Counted from the stretch's first letter, positions 52,722 to 61,237 are shown. The stretch is DNA of 64,000 nucleotides from Sphingobacterium sp. CZ-UAM (GCF_002000245.1 NZ_MTCM01000002.1:558001-622000), one strand, 5' to 3'. Notes: a model not told the origin generated them from the sequence alone. Program-made: numbers and translations.

Positions 52722-54920
52722 ATGTTGGTATCTGTCTGGAGGTATGCACATTTAGCCTTAGCTCTTGTTTCTTCTGTTTTTTTACTATTATTATCGGTCA
52801 CCGGAGTAATTTTAGCCATTGACGCCGTCAATGAAAAAATACCACCCTATCGAATAGAAAATATAGATTCTTTGAATCTTTCGCAGACTATTACTGGTCT
52901 GCGAAAGGTTTATCCCGAAATTATTGAAATTTCGGTTGACCACAATGAATTTGTGAGCATTGATGCCATAGATGCTGAGGGAAATACTGTAAAAGGATAT
53001 ATTGACCCGCAAACCGGCAAATATCTGGGTGCGCAAAAGAACAAAACACAGTTTGTTCAATGGACTACGGCCCTGCATCGTTCCCTATTCTTAAAGGTGA
53101 CAGGCCGAATTATTATTGGCATCGCTTCTTTTCTACTATTTTTGATTACAATTTCAGGTTTGGTGCTGATTATCAAACGTCAACAAGGCGTTCGACATTT
53201 CTTTGCCAAGATCAATCGGGATTTCTTCGCACAATATTTTCATGTTGTTTCAGGGCGCTTGTTTCTGATACCCATTTTAATTTTGGCTTTGACGGGGACC
53301 TATTTATTTATGGTCCGAATCGAACTGTTGAAGAAGACAAACCAAACGGTTGAATATCCAGTGAAAGAAAATGAGACCGAGGAACGGACGATAGCGGATT
53401 TTTCGATCTTCAAAAAAACGAAGCTTAACGATGTCGTGAAGGTGGAGTTTCCTTTTATGGAAGGAGATCCTGACGAATATTATGTCCTCAAACTGAAAGA
53501 CCGTGAGTTGACAGTAAATCAATTGAACGGTGCCGTACATAAAGAAGTCAAGTATCCCTTTACTGCACTTGCAGAGCAATTTTCACTCGATCTTCACACC
53601 GGTAAAACCAATATGATATGGGCCATCATTTTGGGGCTTGCATCATTGAATATTGTGTTTTTTATTTATACAGGTTTTGTCATTACCTTCAAACGTACGC
53701 GAACAAAGATCAGGAATAAGTATAAGGCAGCCGATGCCGAAATTGTTATTCTGGTAGGTACTGAAAATGGAAGTACCTTGTTTTTTGCCAATCAGATTCA
53801 CAAACAGCTGTTGGCGGACGGTAAAAAATCACTTTTGCTTGGCATGAACCACTATCAGTATTTTCCAAAAGCAAAACATCTTTTGCTGTTTACGTCCACC
53901 TACGGTCTGGGAACAGCGCCTTCCAATGCGACTCAGTTTGAGAAAAAGCTGTTGGCCTATCCACAGCAGCAGTTGATTAATTTCTCTGTTCTCGGTTTTG
54001 GATCGAAAGCATACCCTGATTTTTGTGCTTATGCGTATGCGATAGACAAGTTGCTCAGTGAGCAAGCATGGGCCTCCCGACTGATAGACCCACATACGGT
54101 AAATGACAAAAGTGTTGATGATCTGATTTCATGGGTACATCATTGGAGTGAACATACCAATATTGCCTTGGCTTCTGCTCCAGCGATATACAGTTCCAAA
54201 GTTGTTGGATTGAAGAAATTTAAAGTGATGGCCAGATCAACTGTTTCAGAGAGCAACAGCACCTTTACACTTTTATTGAAACCACTTGGAAAAATGAAAG
54301 TACAGTCCGGAGATTTGTTGGCCATCTATCCGGCGCAGGATCAACGGGAACGTTTCTATTCCATTGGATGCAAAGATGGAATGGTTCAATTGGTCGTCAA
54401 GCTATTTCCTGATGGTTTTGGCTCGGGATTTCTATACCAACTAAAAGCTGATCAGGTTCTGGAGGCACGTGTCATGGCCAATCCAAGTTTTCATTTTCCA
54501 AAGGCAGCACCTGCTGTGGCCTTGATTGCAAATGGAACCGGTATTGCACCGTTTTTGGGTATGATTGCAGAAAATCAGCATAAAATACCTGTCAAACTCT
54601 ATGCAGGCTTCCGCAAGAACAATGAGATGACGGCACAATATTTGGAATTTACCGATGAACAAAAAAAACTGGGACAACTGAACGATGTACAGCTGGCTTT
54701 TTCACGGGAACAGCAGGGGCAGTATGTGATGGATCTGATCCGTCAGGATGGTACGTACTTTGTTGAATTGCTCGAACAACAGGGCTGTATCTTATTGTGT
54801 GGTTCACTCCGAATGCAACAGGATGTCGAAGCAACCTTAAACGAGATACTGCTGGTAAGTACAGGTAAATCGATCAGCATCTACAAAGAAAATGGTCAGA
54901 TCCTGACAGATTGTTATTAA
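52722..54920 (+). CDS. PepSY membrane protein fused to flavodoxin and FAD/NAD(P)H reductase domains
   Basis: 732 aa. The N-terminal part is a PepSY-associated membrane module with helices at about 8-28, 127-150, 182-202 and 300-322, and periplasmic PepSY-like segments between them. A cytoplasmic flavodoxin domain follows (about 344-465: ILVGTENGSTLFFANQI, LLFTSTYGLGTAPSNA), then an FAD domain (RERFYSIG) and an NAD(P)H domain (NGTGIAPFLGM, ILLCGSLRMQQDV). This order matches cytochrome P450/sulphite reductase-type diflavin reductases joined to a membrane anchor. It would carry electrons from NADPH across the inner membrane to periplasmic flavin or ferric complexes. Confidence 0.9.
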   Translation: MLVSVWRYAHLALALVSSVFLLLLSVTGVILAIDAVNEKIPPYRIENIDSLNLSQTITGLRKVYPEIIEISVDHNEFVSIDAIDAEGNTVKGYIDPQTGKYLGAQKNKTQFVQWTTALHRSLFLKVTGRIIIGIASFLLFLITISGLVLIIKRQQGVRHFFAKINRDFFAQYFHVVSGRLFLIPILILALTGTYLFMVRIELLKKTNQTVEYPVKENETEERTIADFSIFKKTKLNDVVKVEFPFMEGDPDEYYVLKLKDRELTVNQLNGAVHKEVKYPFTALAEQFSLDLHTGKTNMIWAIILGLASLNIVFFIYTGFVITFKRTRTKIRNKYKAADAEIVILVGTENGSTLFFANQIHKQLLADGKKSLLLGMNHYQYFPKAKHLLLFTSTYGLGTAPSNATQFEKKLLAYPQQQLINFSVLGFGSKAYPDFCAYAYAIDKLLSEQAWASRLIDPHTVNDKSVDDLISWVHHWSEHTNIALASAPAIYSSKVVGLKKFKVMARSTVSESNSTFTLLLKPLGKMKVQSGDLLAIYPAQDQRERFYSIGCKDGMVQLVVKLFPDGFGSGFLYQLKADQVLEARVMANPSFHFPKAAPAVALIANGTGIAPFLGMIAENQHKIPVKLYAGFRKNNEMTAQYLEFTDEQKKLGQLNDVQLAFSREQQGQYVMDLIRQDGTYFVELLEQQGCILLCGSLRMQQDVEATLNEILLVSTGKSISIYKENGQILTDCY

Positions 54921-54961
54921 ACACGACGATCTTATGCTATCATTTATTTTGACAATGTGTG

Positions 54962-55942
54962 ATGAATTATTATAAGCAGTATCTACTGATTTCAATATTT
55001 TGGTTGATAGCCGTCGCTAACGGTTTTTCACAGGTATTGCTAAAAAAACAGGTGACCCTTATGGGCTCTGTTTTTGAGATCACCCTGGTTGATCAGGATA
55101 GCGTACAGGCTAACCAGCATATTGTCGAAGTCATTGCAGAGATTGAACGTATCGAAAACCTGATTTCGGAGTGGCGTCCATATACGCAGATTTCGGAGGT
55201 CAACCGCAATGCAGGGATTAAACCTGTTCAAGTTGACCGCGAAGTATTTGACCTGACCAAAAGGGCAATTCAATATAGCCGGAATTCAGAAGGAGCCTTT
55301 GATATTAGCATTGTCGCTTTAGATAAAATATGGAAGTTTGATGGCAGTATGGATACAATGCCTTCTGCCGATGCGATCCGGAATTCGGTTGCCAAAGTTG
55401 GCTATAAACATATTGTTTTGGATAGTGCTGCTTCGACTATTTTCTTGGAACTTCCGGGCATGAAAATTGGCTTTGGCTCGATCGGGAAGGGCTATGCCGC
55501 CGATCGGGGAAGGGAAATCATGAAAGCCCGTGGAATCACTGCTGGAATCGTCAATGCTTCCGGGGATCTATCTACCTGGGGTAGCCAACCAGATGGTGAC
55601 CCCTGGAAGATTGGGGTGAATAACCCCTTCAAATCACATCAGATGGTTCGGGTTCTTCGCTTGAATGAAATGGCTGTCGCTACCTCAGGCAGCTATGAAA
55701 AATATGCCGAAATCAATGGAAAACGTTATTCCCATATTATTAATCCCATCACCGGATATCCAGCTACGGGACTGACTTCGGTAACAATCTATGGACCGTC
55801 GGCAGAAATAGCTAATGCACTGAGCACTTCCATTATGGTGCTGGGGGAAAAAGAAGGAAAGAAATTAATCCGTAATTTCCCAAAATATCGTTTTATCTTT
55901 ATTACAGACAAAGGAAAGGTTGTCCGGGATAAACGCAAGTAA
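54962..55942 (+). CDS. apbE: FAD:protein FMN transferase (ApbE)
   Basis: 326 aa from the ATG at 54962 (a GTG at 54959 is also in frame). A signal peptide or anchor (LLISIFWLIAVANGFSQ) precedes the ApbE domain, with the motifs TLMGSVFEITL, EIERIENLISEWRPYTQISEVNRNAG, FGSIGKGYAADRG, GIVNASGDLSTWG and the metal-site region HIINPITGYPATGLTSVTI. ApbE uses FAD to attach FMN covalently to Ser/Thr residues of exported proteins. The neighbouring DUF2271 protein, with its VTGAS site, is the obvious substrate. Last gene of the operon, 41 bp after the reductase. Confidence 0.93.
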   Translation: MNYYKQYLLISIFWLIAVANGFSQVLLKKQVTLMGSVFEITLVDQDSVQANQHIVEVIAEIERIENLISEWRPYTQISEVNRNAGIKPVQVDREVFDLTKRAIQYSRNSEGAFDISIVALDKIWKFDGSMDTMPSADAIRNSVAKVGYKHIVLDSAASTIFLELPGMKIGFGSIGKGYAADRGREIMKARGITAGIVNASGDLSTWGSQPDGDPWKIGVNNPFKSHQMVRVLRLNEMAVATSGSYEKYAEINGKRYSHIINPITGYPATGLTSVTIYGPSAEIANALSTSIMVLGEKEGKKLIRNFPKYRFIFITDKGKVVRDKRK

Positions 55943-56184
55943 TCCTATTAAACAACAACCTGTATGTTTATGTAACCAGCATGATTTCTTTACGCTGGAT
56001 GAACCGAACGACCCATGAATGTGGTTTAAAACTTACAACAGATGAATAAATCAGATAGCTGCATTACAGATGCAACCGCCATAAGTAGCATGAAGGCCTT
56101 AAGGAGAAAATTGATTCATGAATAAAAAATTAGGCAGATGCAAATAATTTAGAGTAAAAGCGTTGTTGGTTCGTCTATGTAATT

Positions 56185-56766
56185 ATGGACATTGCATACC
56201 AAAATCATATGGCAGAAAAAAACTCCAGATCATTTACAGACATCGTCAAGACCTATGGGAGTCAATTGCTGCGTTTTGTAAAAGGAAAGGTCAAAAAGAC
56301 GGAAGATGCCGAGGATATCTTGCAGGAAGTCTGGTATCAATTCAGTCGTTTGACCAATATGGACGAACTGGAAAATGCTGGGGCATGGTTGTATGCTGTT
56401 ACGCGAAACAAGATTACGGATAGTTATCGAAAAAAGAAAGATGAGTCACTTGATGATTTAATGGCGGATGGAGAGGAAGTTGATACAGCCTTTCCGATAC
56501 GTCAGTTTCTACTGGCCGATGATTCGAACAATCCTGAACTTAAATTATTCAAAGACATTTTTTGGGATGAATTGATGAAAGCCCTCGAAGAATTGCCCGA
56601 AAAACAACGTCGGGTTTTTATGCTCAATGAAATTGAAGATAAAACCTTGCAGGAGATTGCCGACATGGAAAATGAAAATCTGAAAACGATCATAAGCAGA
56701 AAGGGCTATGCTGTAAAACATCTGCGTTTACGTTTGCGGAACTTGTATGAAGAATTAAAATTTTAA
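56185..56766 (+). CDS. ECF-type RNA polymerase sigma factor
   Basis: 193 aa. Region 2 is seen in FVKGKVKKTEDAEDILQEVWYQF with the -10 recognition helix (AWLYAVTRNKITDSYRKKK); region 4 is ALEELPEKQRRVFMLNEIEDKTLQEIADMENENLKTIISRKGYAVKHLR. A start at 56209 (MAEKNS) is also possible. No gene with a FecR-type or zinc anti-sigma sequence is next to it; instead a small membrane protein follows 10 bp downstream. Its regulon is unknown. Confidence 0.9.
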   Translation: MDIAYQNHMAEKNSRSFTDIVKTYGSQLLRFVKGKVKKTEDAEDILQEVWYQFSRLTNMDELENAGAWLYAVTRNKITDSYRKKKDESLDDLMADGEEVDTAFPIRQFLLADDSNNPELKLFKDIFWDELMKALEELPEKQRRVFMLNEIEDKTLQEIADMENENLKTIISRKGYAVKHLRLRLRNLYEELKF

Positions 56767-56776
56767 AAATATAGCT

Positions 56777-57115
56777 ATGAATAGAAGAATGAGAAGACAG
56801 GGAAAAGGTAAATTTGCTTTTGTGTTTGTTGCTATTATCATTGGAGTTTTCTTGCTGGTAGCCTTGTTGCAATATCTGTGGAATACATTGATGTGTGATA
56901 TTTTCAGTTTGAAGGCAATCACGTATTGGCAGGCGTTTGGACTGTTTGTGCTATCACGTATTCTATTTGGACGTGGGTTTGGTAAGCCGGGAAGAGGCGG
57001 GTTCCGCAAAAATTTTCCCCCTGATATGGGCCGCCATGAAGATCTTTCAGAGGAGGAAAGGGAGCGTTTGCGTGAGGAATGGAAACGTCGTTTCAGTGGA
57101 CGATGCGGATTCTGA
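56777..57115 (+). CDS. small two-helix membrane protein behind the sigma factor
   Basis: 112 aa. A basic N-terminus (NRRMRRQGKGK) precedes two membrane helices (about 13-34 and 46-66). Then comes a Gly/Arg-rich linker (GRGFGKPGRGGFRK) and a charged helix ending in RHEDLSEEERERLREEWKRRF. No family is recognised. With 10 bp to the sigma factor gene it is almost certainly co-expressed and might regulate it or be its product-line effector; neither can be shown from sequence. Confidence 0.75.
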   Translation: MNRRMRRQGKGKFAFVFVAIIIGVFLLVALLQYLWNTLMCDIFSLKAITYWQAFGLFVLSRILFGRGFGKPGRGGFRKNFPPDMGRHEDLSEEERERLREEWKRRFSGRCGF

Positions 57116-57727
57116 AAAAAAAGTAAAAATATGTGATTACCACTTCATTTTAAGTAGCTATTGTTTTAAATTCTTGGGTTATCAACCCAAAAATCTGAGG
57201 GTAGGTGTGATAAAACCCCGTAAGCCAATTTCTTAATGTGATATGTATGTTTACAGCTTTTACAGCATTTTGTTGTAAAAGCTCGTTGGTTTGTTGTATA
57301 CAGAAAGCTAATTTTTCAAAATTCATTTCCTTAGGTATTGCTTGTATAACGATGATAGCAAAAAAAAATCCTCATTTTTTAACGTACAAATCTTCAAAGA
57401 GACGGACGTTTCATACCCCTTAAATTTGTGCAGAGTCGGAAAAGGATGGTAAACATTTATGCAAAACTATTTTTAAATCAGAAATTTTTTAAAAAAAATA
57501 AAGTAAAAACCTGATACAGGCGTCTTCTTCTATAAAGGCGCCTTTTTTTATGCCAAGAGCTGAAGAAACACTGTAAAGGGAATGACAGGACGCGATGATC
57601 TGTTACTAGCGATATACAACAATTATATGGGTTGAGAAATTGACAACGAAAAAAGTATATCGAATAGGATTACCAATAAGTGGATTGACAGATTTTGGTT
57701 TTGAAGAACAATTTAATTAAAGAAAAA
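57116..57727. other. 612-bp intergenic region
   Basis: No convincing gene. It contains a short hairpin TTGGGTT/AACCCAA (57174-57190) behind the small membrane protein and the terminator at 57518-57549. A 61-codon frame at 57238-57423 lacks coding character. Confidence 0.5.
57518..57549 (+). terminator. probable rho-independent terminator
   Basis: AGGCG (57518-57522) and CGCCT (57539-57543) form a short stem followed by a run of seven T residues. It lies about 400 bp after the nearest upstream gene, so it may end a long 3' region or an unseen transcript. Confidence 0.5.
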
Positions 57728-58021
57728 ATGAAAAATAAAATTCGATTTATATTACCCCGCTTGATCGCATTGACGGTAATAGTGGGTTTAGCCAGCTTGA
57801 TTATGGGAGCGATCTTTAAGCTGTTGTTGGTTGCAACGATCTTATTCGGAATAGGAAGCTTTGCAATGTCCAAAATGCGCAGGAGAGAAATGCGTTCATT
57901 TAAAATGGACAAGGCTCCGGACCATCCCGGAATGTACAGTGCTTCGAGGACGAATAGTGCAATCGTTCCTTTACACAAACAACAACGGGTTAAGAATGCA
58001 ACAATTGTTCCGGTATATTAA
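57728..58021 (+). CDS. small membrane protein, hypothetical
   Basis: 97 aa from the ATG at 57728 (the frame opens at a TTG at 57695, which adds residues without leader features). Two close hydrophobic stretches (LIALTVIVGLASLIMGAIFKLLLVATILFGIGSFA) are followed by a basic tail. I do not recognise the family. It lies between the sigma factor group and hsp20 and might belong to an envelope or general stress set. Confidence 0.6.
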   Translation: MKNKIRFILPRLIALTVIVGLASLIMGAIFKLLLVATILFGIGSFAMSKMRRREMRSFKMDKAPDHPGMYSASRTNSAIVPLHKQQRVKNATIVPVY

Positions 58022-58128
58022 TAGCAGGACTTGGTAGAAAACCAAATAACATAAATAGCGGCAATAGTGAAGTCCCTTGGACTGCTCATTGCGCAATACA
58101 CAATATTCATTACTAAAAAAATAAAGAC

Positions 58129-58581
58129 ATGTTTAAAAGAGATCATTATTCCAACGGACATTCAAATCAAAATAGATTTTGCGGTCAACATTTCAAAGAC
58201 CGCTTTGAAAAATTTCAACAGCATTTTTTTGAAGGCGAAGCAGGACAGCGCGGAGAGGGACAGCAATTTGTTCCTGTAAATATTTCTGAAAATTCTGAGT
58301 TCTACGAAGTGCAGGTATTTGCTGCCGGCCGAAAGAAAGAGCAATTTCAGGTGAGTATAAATGAAGGAATCTTAACGATTTCCTGTACAGAAAATACAAA
58401 CGATGCGACAGCCTATATCTATAAGGAGCATTTGGGTACTGCATTTGAGCGTGAGTTTCAATTAAGCGAACAAGTGCTTACAGATAACGTACATGCCAGT
58501 TTTGAAGATGGTGTACTAACCGTCATTCTTCCCAAGGACCTTGACAAGGTAAAAAGACCACAAGAAGTTATTATAGACTAG
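58129..58581 (+). CDS. small heat-shock protein (Hsp20/alpha-crystallin)
   Basis: 150 aa. The alpha-crystallin domain spans about 43-135: VPVNISENSEFYEVQVFAAGRKKEQFQVSINEGILTISC, then FEREFQLSEQVLTDNVHASFEDGVLTVILPK, where the GVLTVILPK strand is the family's A-x-x-n-GvL hallmark. It is an ATP-independent holdase chaperone. The last 12 codons and the stop are repeated 1.8 kb downstream with two synonymous changes (60377-60415). Confidence 0.92.
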   Translation: MFKRDHYSNGHSNQNRFCGQHFKDRFEKFQQHFFEGEAGQRGEGQQFVPVNISENSEFYEVQVFAAGRKKEQFQVSINEGILTISCTENTNDATAYIYKEHLGTAFEREFQLSEQVLTDNVHASFEDGVLTVILPKDLDKVKRPQEVIID

Positions 58582-58613
58582 GTTTGACGGATTGCAGTGC
58601 GGTTATAGCTCGC

Positions 58614-58656
58614 GCCCTCCCCATAGTTTCAATGCTAAGGGGGGGCTTTTCTTTTT
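58614..58656 (+). terminator. terminator after hsp20
   Basis: GCCCTCCCC (58614-58622) pairs with GGGGGGGC (58639-58646) with one unpaired T, and a TTTTCTTTTT tract follows. It lies in the part of copy A that differs from copy B. Confidence 0.8.
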
Positions 58657-58671
58657 GGAGGCTTTTCTTTT

Positions 58672-58713
58672 TTATGTTTTTTTGAGCTTCTTTTGCAGTT
58701 GTTTTCTTCCAAA
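58672..58713 (-). pseudogene. 3' fragment of a DUF4126 gene
   Basis: Read on the minus strand, 14 codons encode FGRKQLQKKLKKT and a stop. The intact DUF4126 gene at 60504-61085 ends in FGRKQLQKKLRKT. Only Lys/Arg and silent changes separate them, showing this is a duplicated, slightly diverged gene end. Upstream of the Phe codon the similarity stops abruptly, marking the left junction of the inserted hipBA segment. Confidence 0.75.
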
Positions 58714-58790
58714 TTCTAGCTGATAAAGATTTTGGTACTTGGAAAGATAGATAATGGGAAGGGTGAAATGTGTATTAGGTAATTATGTTC

Positions 58791-58829
58791 GTTATTTCAT
58801 ACATATTTATTATTTTTGTTTGAAATAAC
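58791..58829. promoter_or_regulatory. likely hipBA promoter with inverted-repeat operator
   Basis: GTTATTTCA (58791-58799) and TGAAATAAC (58821-58829) are perfect 9-bp inverted arms separated by 21 nt. Between them lies TATTTTTG (58811-58818), which fits the -7 consensus. The hipB start is 9 bp beyond the right arm. HipB-type antitoxins repress their own operon by binding such palindromes, so binding here would block the promoter. Confidence 0.6.
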
Positions 58830-58838
58830 AGACGTTAT

Positions 58839-59120
58839 ATGAAAAAGCAATCTGTTTTACCTAAGTTCCAGATGTTATTGGAACAAATGGGAGAGAATAT
58901 TAAACTTGCTCGTAAAAGGAGAAAACTAACAGCTGTACAGGTGGCTGAACGTGCTGGTATTGCTCGCTCTACTTTATACCTCGTTGAAAAAGGTGATGCT
59001 AGTGTCGCAATGGGAGCATATTTTAATGTGCTACGGGTCCTAGGTTTGCAGGATGATTTCTTGAAATTAGCATCAGATGACGTTTTTGGACGTAAGCTTC
59101 AAGATTTAGATTTATTGTAG
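58839..59120 (+). CDS. HipB-like antitoxin, XRE-family helix-turn-helix
   Basis: 93 aa with a Cro/C1-type helix-turn-helix at about 17-70: MGENIKLARKRRKLTAVQVAERAGIARSTLYLVEKGDASVAMGAYFNVLRVLGL. It would bind the operator at 58791-58829 and neutralise the HipA kinase encoded one base after its stop. Its codons are AT-rich compared with neighbouring genes. The pair lies inside duplicated flanks, which points to acquisition from elsewhere. Confidence 0.88.
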   Translation: MKKQSVLPKFQMLLEQMGENIKLARKRRKLTAVQVAERAGIARSTLYLVEKGDASVAMGAYFNVLRVLGLQDDFLKLASDDVFGRKLQDLDLL

Positions 59121-59121
59121 G

Positions 59122-60378
59122 ATGGCGGTTAATAAAATTGATATATATGTTTATGCCGATTGGTTTGGTTTACCACAGCCAACTTTTATCGGTATATTAT
59201 CTGCCCATCAAGCAAAGGGTCGTAAAGCTTTTAGCTTTGAATATAATAAAGAATGGTTGAAGACTAAGGAACAACGTTTAATCGATCCTGATATTCAGTT
59301 TTATTCTGGACAACAATTCCCAAATAATAAAGAGAATTTTGGTGTTTTTTTAGATAGTATGCCTGATACTTGGGGACGTACACTGATGAAACGTAGAGAA
59401 GCCCACCTTGCCAAAACTAGTGGGACAAAAGCCAAAACCTTATACGATATTGATTTCTTATTAGGTGTGTTTGATGAAACCAGAATGGGGGCTTTTCGAT
59501 TCAAACTTAATATTAATGGGGATTTTTTGGATAACAATATAGAAAAATCAACTCCTCCATGGTCGACTATCCGTGAATTACAACAAGCCGTTGTTCATTA
59601 TGAGAACGATAAGGATGATGAAGCTATTAATAAATGGTTGAAATTACTTATTGCCCCAGGCTCTTCTCTAGGAGGAGCAAGACCAAAAGCTAATATTTTG
59701 GATGAAAACAATGAATTATGGATAGCGAAGGTTCCTTCTAAGAATGATACCATTGATAAGGCTGCATGGGAATATTTAACCTATAAATTAGCCATTAATG
59801 CAGGTATAGAAATGGCTGAATGTCGATTGGAGAATGTTAATGGTCATTATCATACATTTTTTACTAAGCGTTTTGATAGAGTTGGAGCTGATCGAATTCA
59901 TTTTTCATCAGCCATGACCATGACAGGAAATAATGAAGATACAATAAAGGACAATCCAGCGAGCTATTTAGACATCGTCGAATTCATACAGGATAACGGA
60001 TTTCAGGTTGATGAAAATCTAGCACAATTGTGGCGAAGAATGATATTTAATATCGCAGTTTCGAATACCGATGACCATCTTCGTAATCACGGATTTATTT
60101 TGGATAAAGAAGGATGGAAATTATCTCCAGCTTATGATCTTAATCCTTCTATTGATAAAGATGGATTAGCTTTGAATATCGATATGCATAATAATGCTTT
60201 AGATTATGATCTAGCGAAGACTGTCGGTGAACATTTTAGGCTGAATGAAAGTCAAATGAATAATATCATAGCAGAAGTATTAGCTTCTGTAAAAAAATGG
60301 GAAGTTTTAGCGAAAGAAATAGGTATTTCGAGAGCTGAACAAGAATTAATGAGATCTGCATTCAAAACAGAAACCTGA
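59122..60378 (+). CDS. HipA-family serine/threonine kinase toxin
   Basis: 418 aa, full length for HipA, with N-terminal couple_hipA and C-terminal kinase domains. Visible are GSSLGGARPKAN (the autophosphorylation/P-loop segment near residue 186), DRVGADRIHFSSAMTM, the catalytic loop NTDDHLRNHGF with Asp317-Asp318, and the metal-binding YDLNPS. HipA toxins phosphorylate a translation factor, usually glutamyl-tRNA synthetase, and cause dormancy. The gene is AT-rich. Its stop codon (60376-60378) falls on the first bases of the right repeat copy, so the inserted segment ends exactly at the end of this gene. Confidence 0.9.
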   Translation: MAVNKIDIYVYADWFGLPQPTFIGILSAHQAKGRKAFSFEYNKEWLKTKEQRLIDPDIQFYSGQQFPNNKENFGVFLDSMPDTWGRTLMKRREAHLAKTSGTKAKTLYDIDFLLGVFDETRMGAFRFKLNINGDFLDNNIEKSTPPWSTIRELQQAVVHYENDKDDEAINKWLKLLIAPGSSLGGARPKANILDENNELWIAKVPSKNDTIDKAAWEYLTYKLAINAGIEMAECRLENVNGHYHTFFTKRFDRVGADRIHFSSAMTMTGNNEDTIKDNPASYLDIVEFIQDNGFQVDENLAQLWRRMIFNIAVSNTDDHLRNHGFILDKEGWKLSPAYDLNPSIDKDGLALNIDMHNNALDYDLAKTVGEHFRLNESQMNNIIAEVLASVKKWEVLAKEIGISRAEQELMRSAFKTET

Positions 60379-60545
60379 CAAGGTAAAAAGACCACAAGAA
60401 GTTATCATTGACTAGGTGAATGAATATGGTGTAACGGGCTGATAACGGCCGCAAGTAAGGTCCGATTTGCCAAGAAACACGACCTTTTGCATATAGTTCG
60501 ATCTTAGGTCTTTCTGAGCTTCTTTTGCAGTTGTTTTCTTCCAAA
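60376..60545. repeat. right copy (B) of the imperfect direct repeat flanking hipBA
   Basis: Begins with 42 nt equal to the end of hsp20 save two bases (60376-60417), continues with 97 nt unlike copy A, and ends with 31 nt identical to copy A (60515-60545) inside the intact DUF4126 gene. Confidence 0.85.
60377..60415 (+). pseudogene. 3' fragment of hsp20
   Basis: Twelve codons DKVKRPQEVIID plus a stop, the same as the end of hsp20 at 58543-58581. The two differences (ATT ATA against ATC ATT) are silent, as expected for an allele that evolved under protein selection before being left here. Confidence 0.8.
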
Positions 60546-61085
60546 CTTCCCGAAGAAATAGAATAAGGCGAAAACGACCAAAACAGCCATAAAAGGAACG
60601 AATATGGCTAGAATTGTTAAGACGGAGGAACCAATGGTCTCCATGGTCGAAATAATAAAATTGCCAAGACCCGCGGTACCGATGGACGAAGCGGCTCTTG
60701 TACCAGCTAGCACTGTACTGATCGTCGCTGCAGTTCCCCCTCCGGCGATAATGGCCGCTGACCAGCGGAAAAATGGGGAAATATCTGTAAACTGCACCGC
60801 AAACAGCAATGTTCCCGCAATCGTTGCCAAAGGAATGGAAATGGTATCCAGAATATTGTCAACAACGGGTATGTAGTAAGCGGCAACTTCGATAACCATC
60901 GCGATGCTTGTGGTGATCAGTACCAAGTTGGAACCTGCCCAAGCCCATTCATTACCCACCTGAAATAATTCCAGACGACAGCCCAGGCTGAGCAAAAACA
61001 AGGGCATAAAAATTCGGAAACCTGTTGCCGCAGCCAGACTAATGCCAATAAATGCACTGACCAGATATGTGGATAATTCCCCCAT
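60504..61085 (-). CDS. DUF4126-family membrane protein
   Basis: 193 aa with five or six membrane helices. LVSAFIGISLAAATGFRIFMPLFLLSL at the start is the DUF4126 hallmark; IISTMETIGSSVLTILAIFVPFMAVLVVFALFYFFGKFG closes the last helices before a basic tail. Function unknown. It is convergent with hsp20 in the ancestral order and now with hipA. Its 3' end is the source or partner of the fragment at 58672-58713. Confidence 0.85.
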   Translation of the reverse strand: MGELSTYLVSAFIGISLAAATGFRIFMPLFLLSLGCRLELFQVGNEWAWAGSNLVLITTSIAMVIEVAAYYIPVVDNILDTISIPLATIAGTLLFAVQFTDISPFFRWSAAIIAGGGTAATISTVLAGTRAASSIGTAGLGNFIISTMETIGSSVLTILAIFVPFMAVLVVFALFYFFGKFGRKQLQKKLRKT

Positions 61086-61237
61086 GACAAATGGATGCTT
61101 AGTTCTATCTATTAGTAGAATAAAAAAAGAGTGTTTTTTGTTTTTAAAATTATTGTGAACGGTCGGAATAGATGGCGTCTCGTGTGCGTTGTAAATGTTT
61201 GTTTTTTATAATGTTTAGCTCTATTTATAGATTTTGA

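Larger units (their letters stand above)
58542..58713. repeat. left copy (A) of an imperfect 170-bp direct repeat flanking hipBA
   Basis: Covers the end of hsp20 (58542-58583), an intergenic part, and the 3' end of a DUF4126-like gene (58683-58713). Against the right copy the first 42 nt match at 40 positions and the last 31 nt match perfectly, while the roughly 100 nt between them have no clear similarity but nearly the same length. Confidence 0.85.

Noticed and set aside
57238..57423. 61-codon plus-strand frame in the 612-bp intergenic region
   Set aside because: Cys- and Phe-rich AT-biased translation, no promoter or ribosome site, no family resemblance.
58542..60545. Reading the hipBA flanks as an ordinary transposon target duplication
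   Set aside because: The repeats are about 170 bp, imperfect, with conserved ends and a diverged centre, and no transposase or terminal inverted repeats are present.
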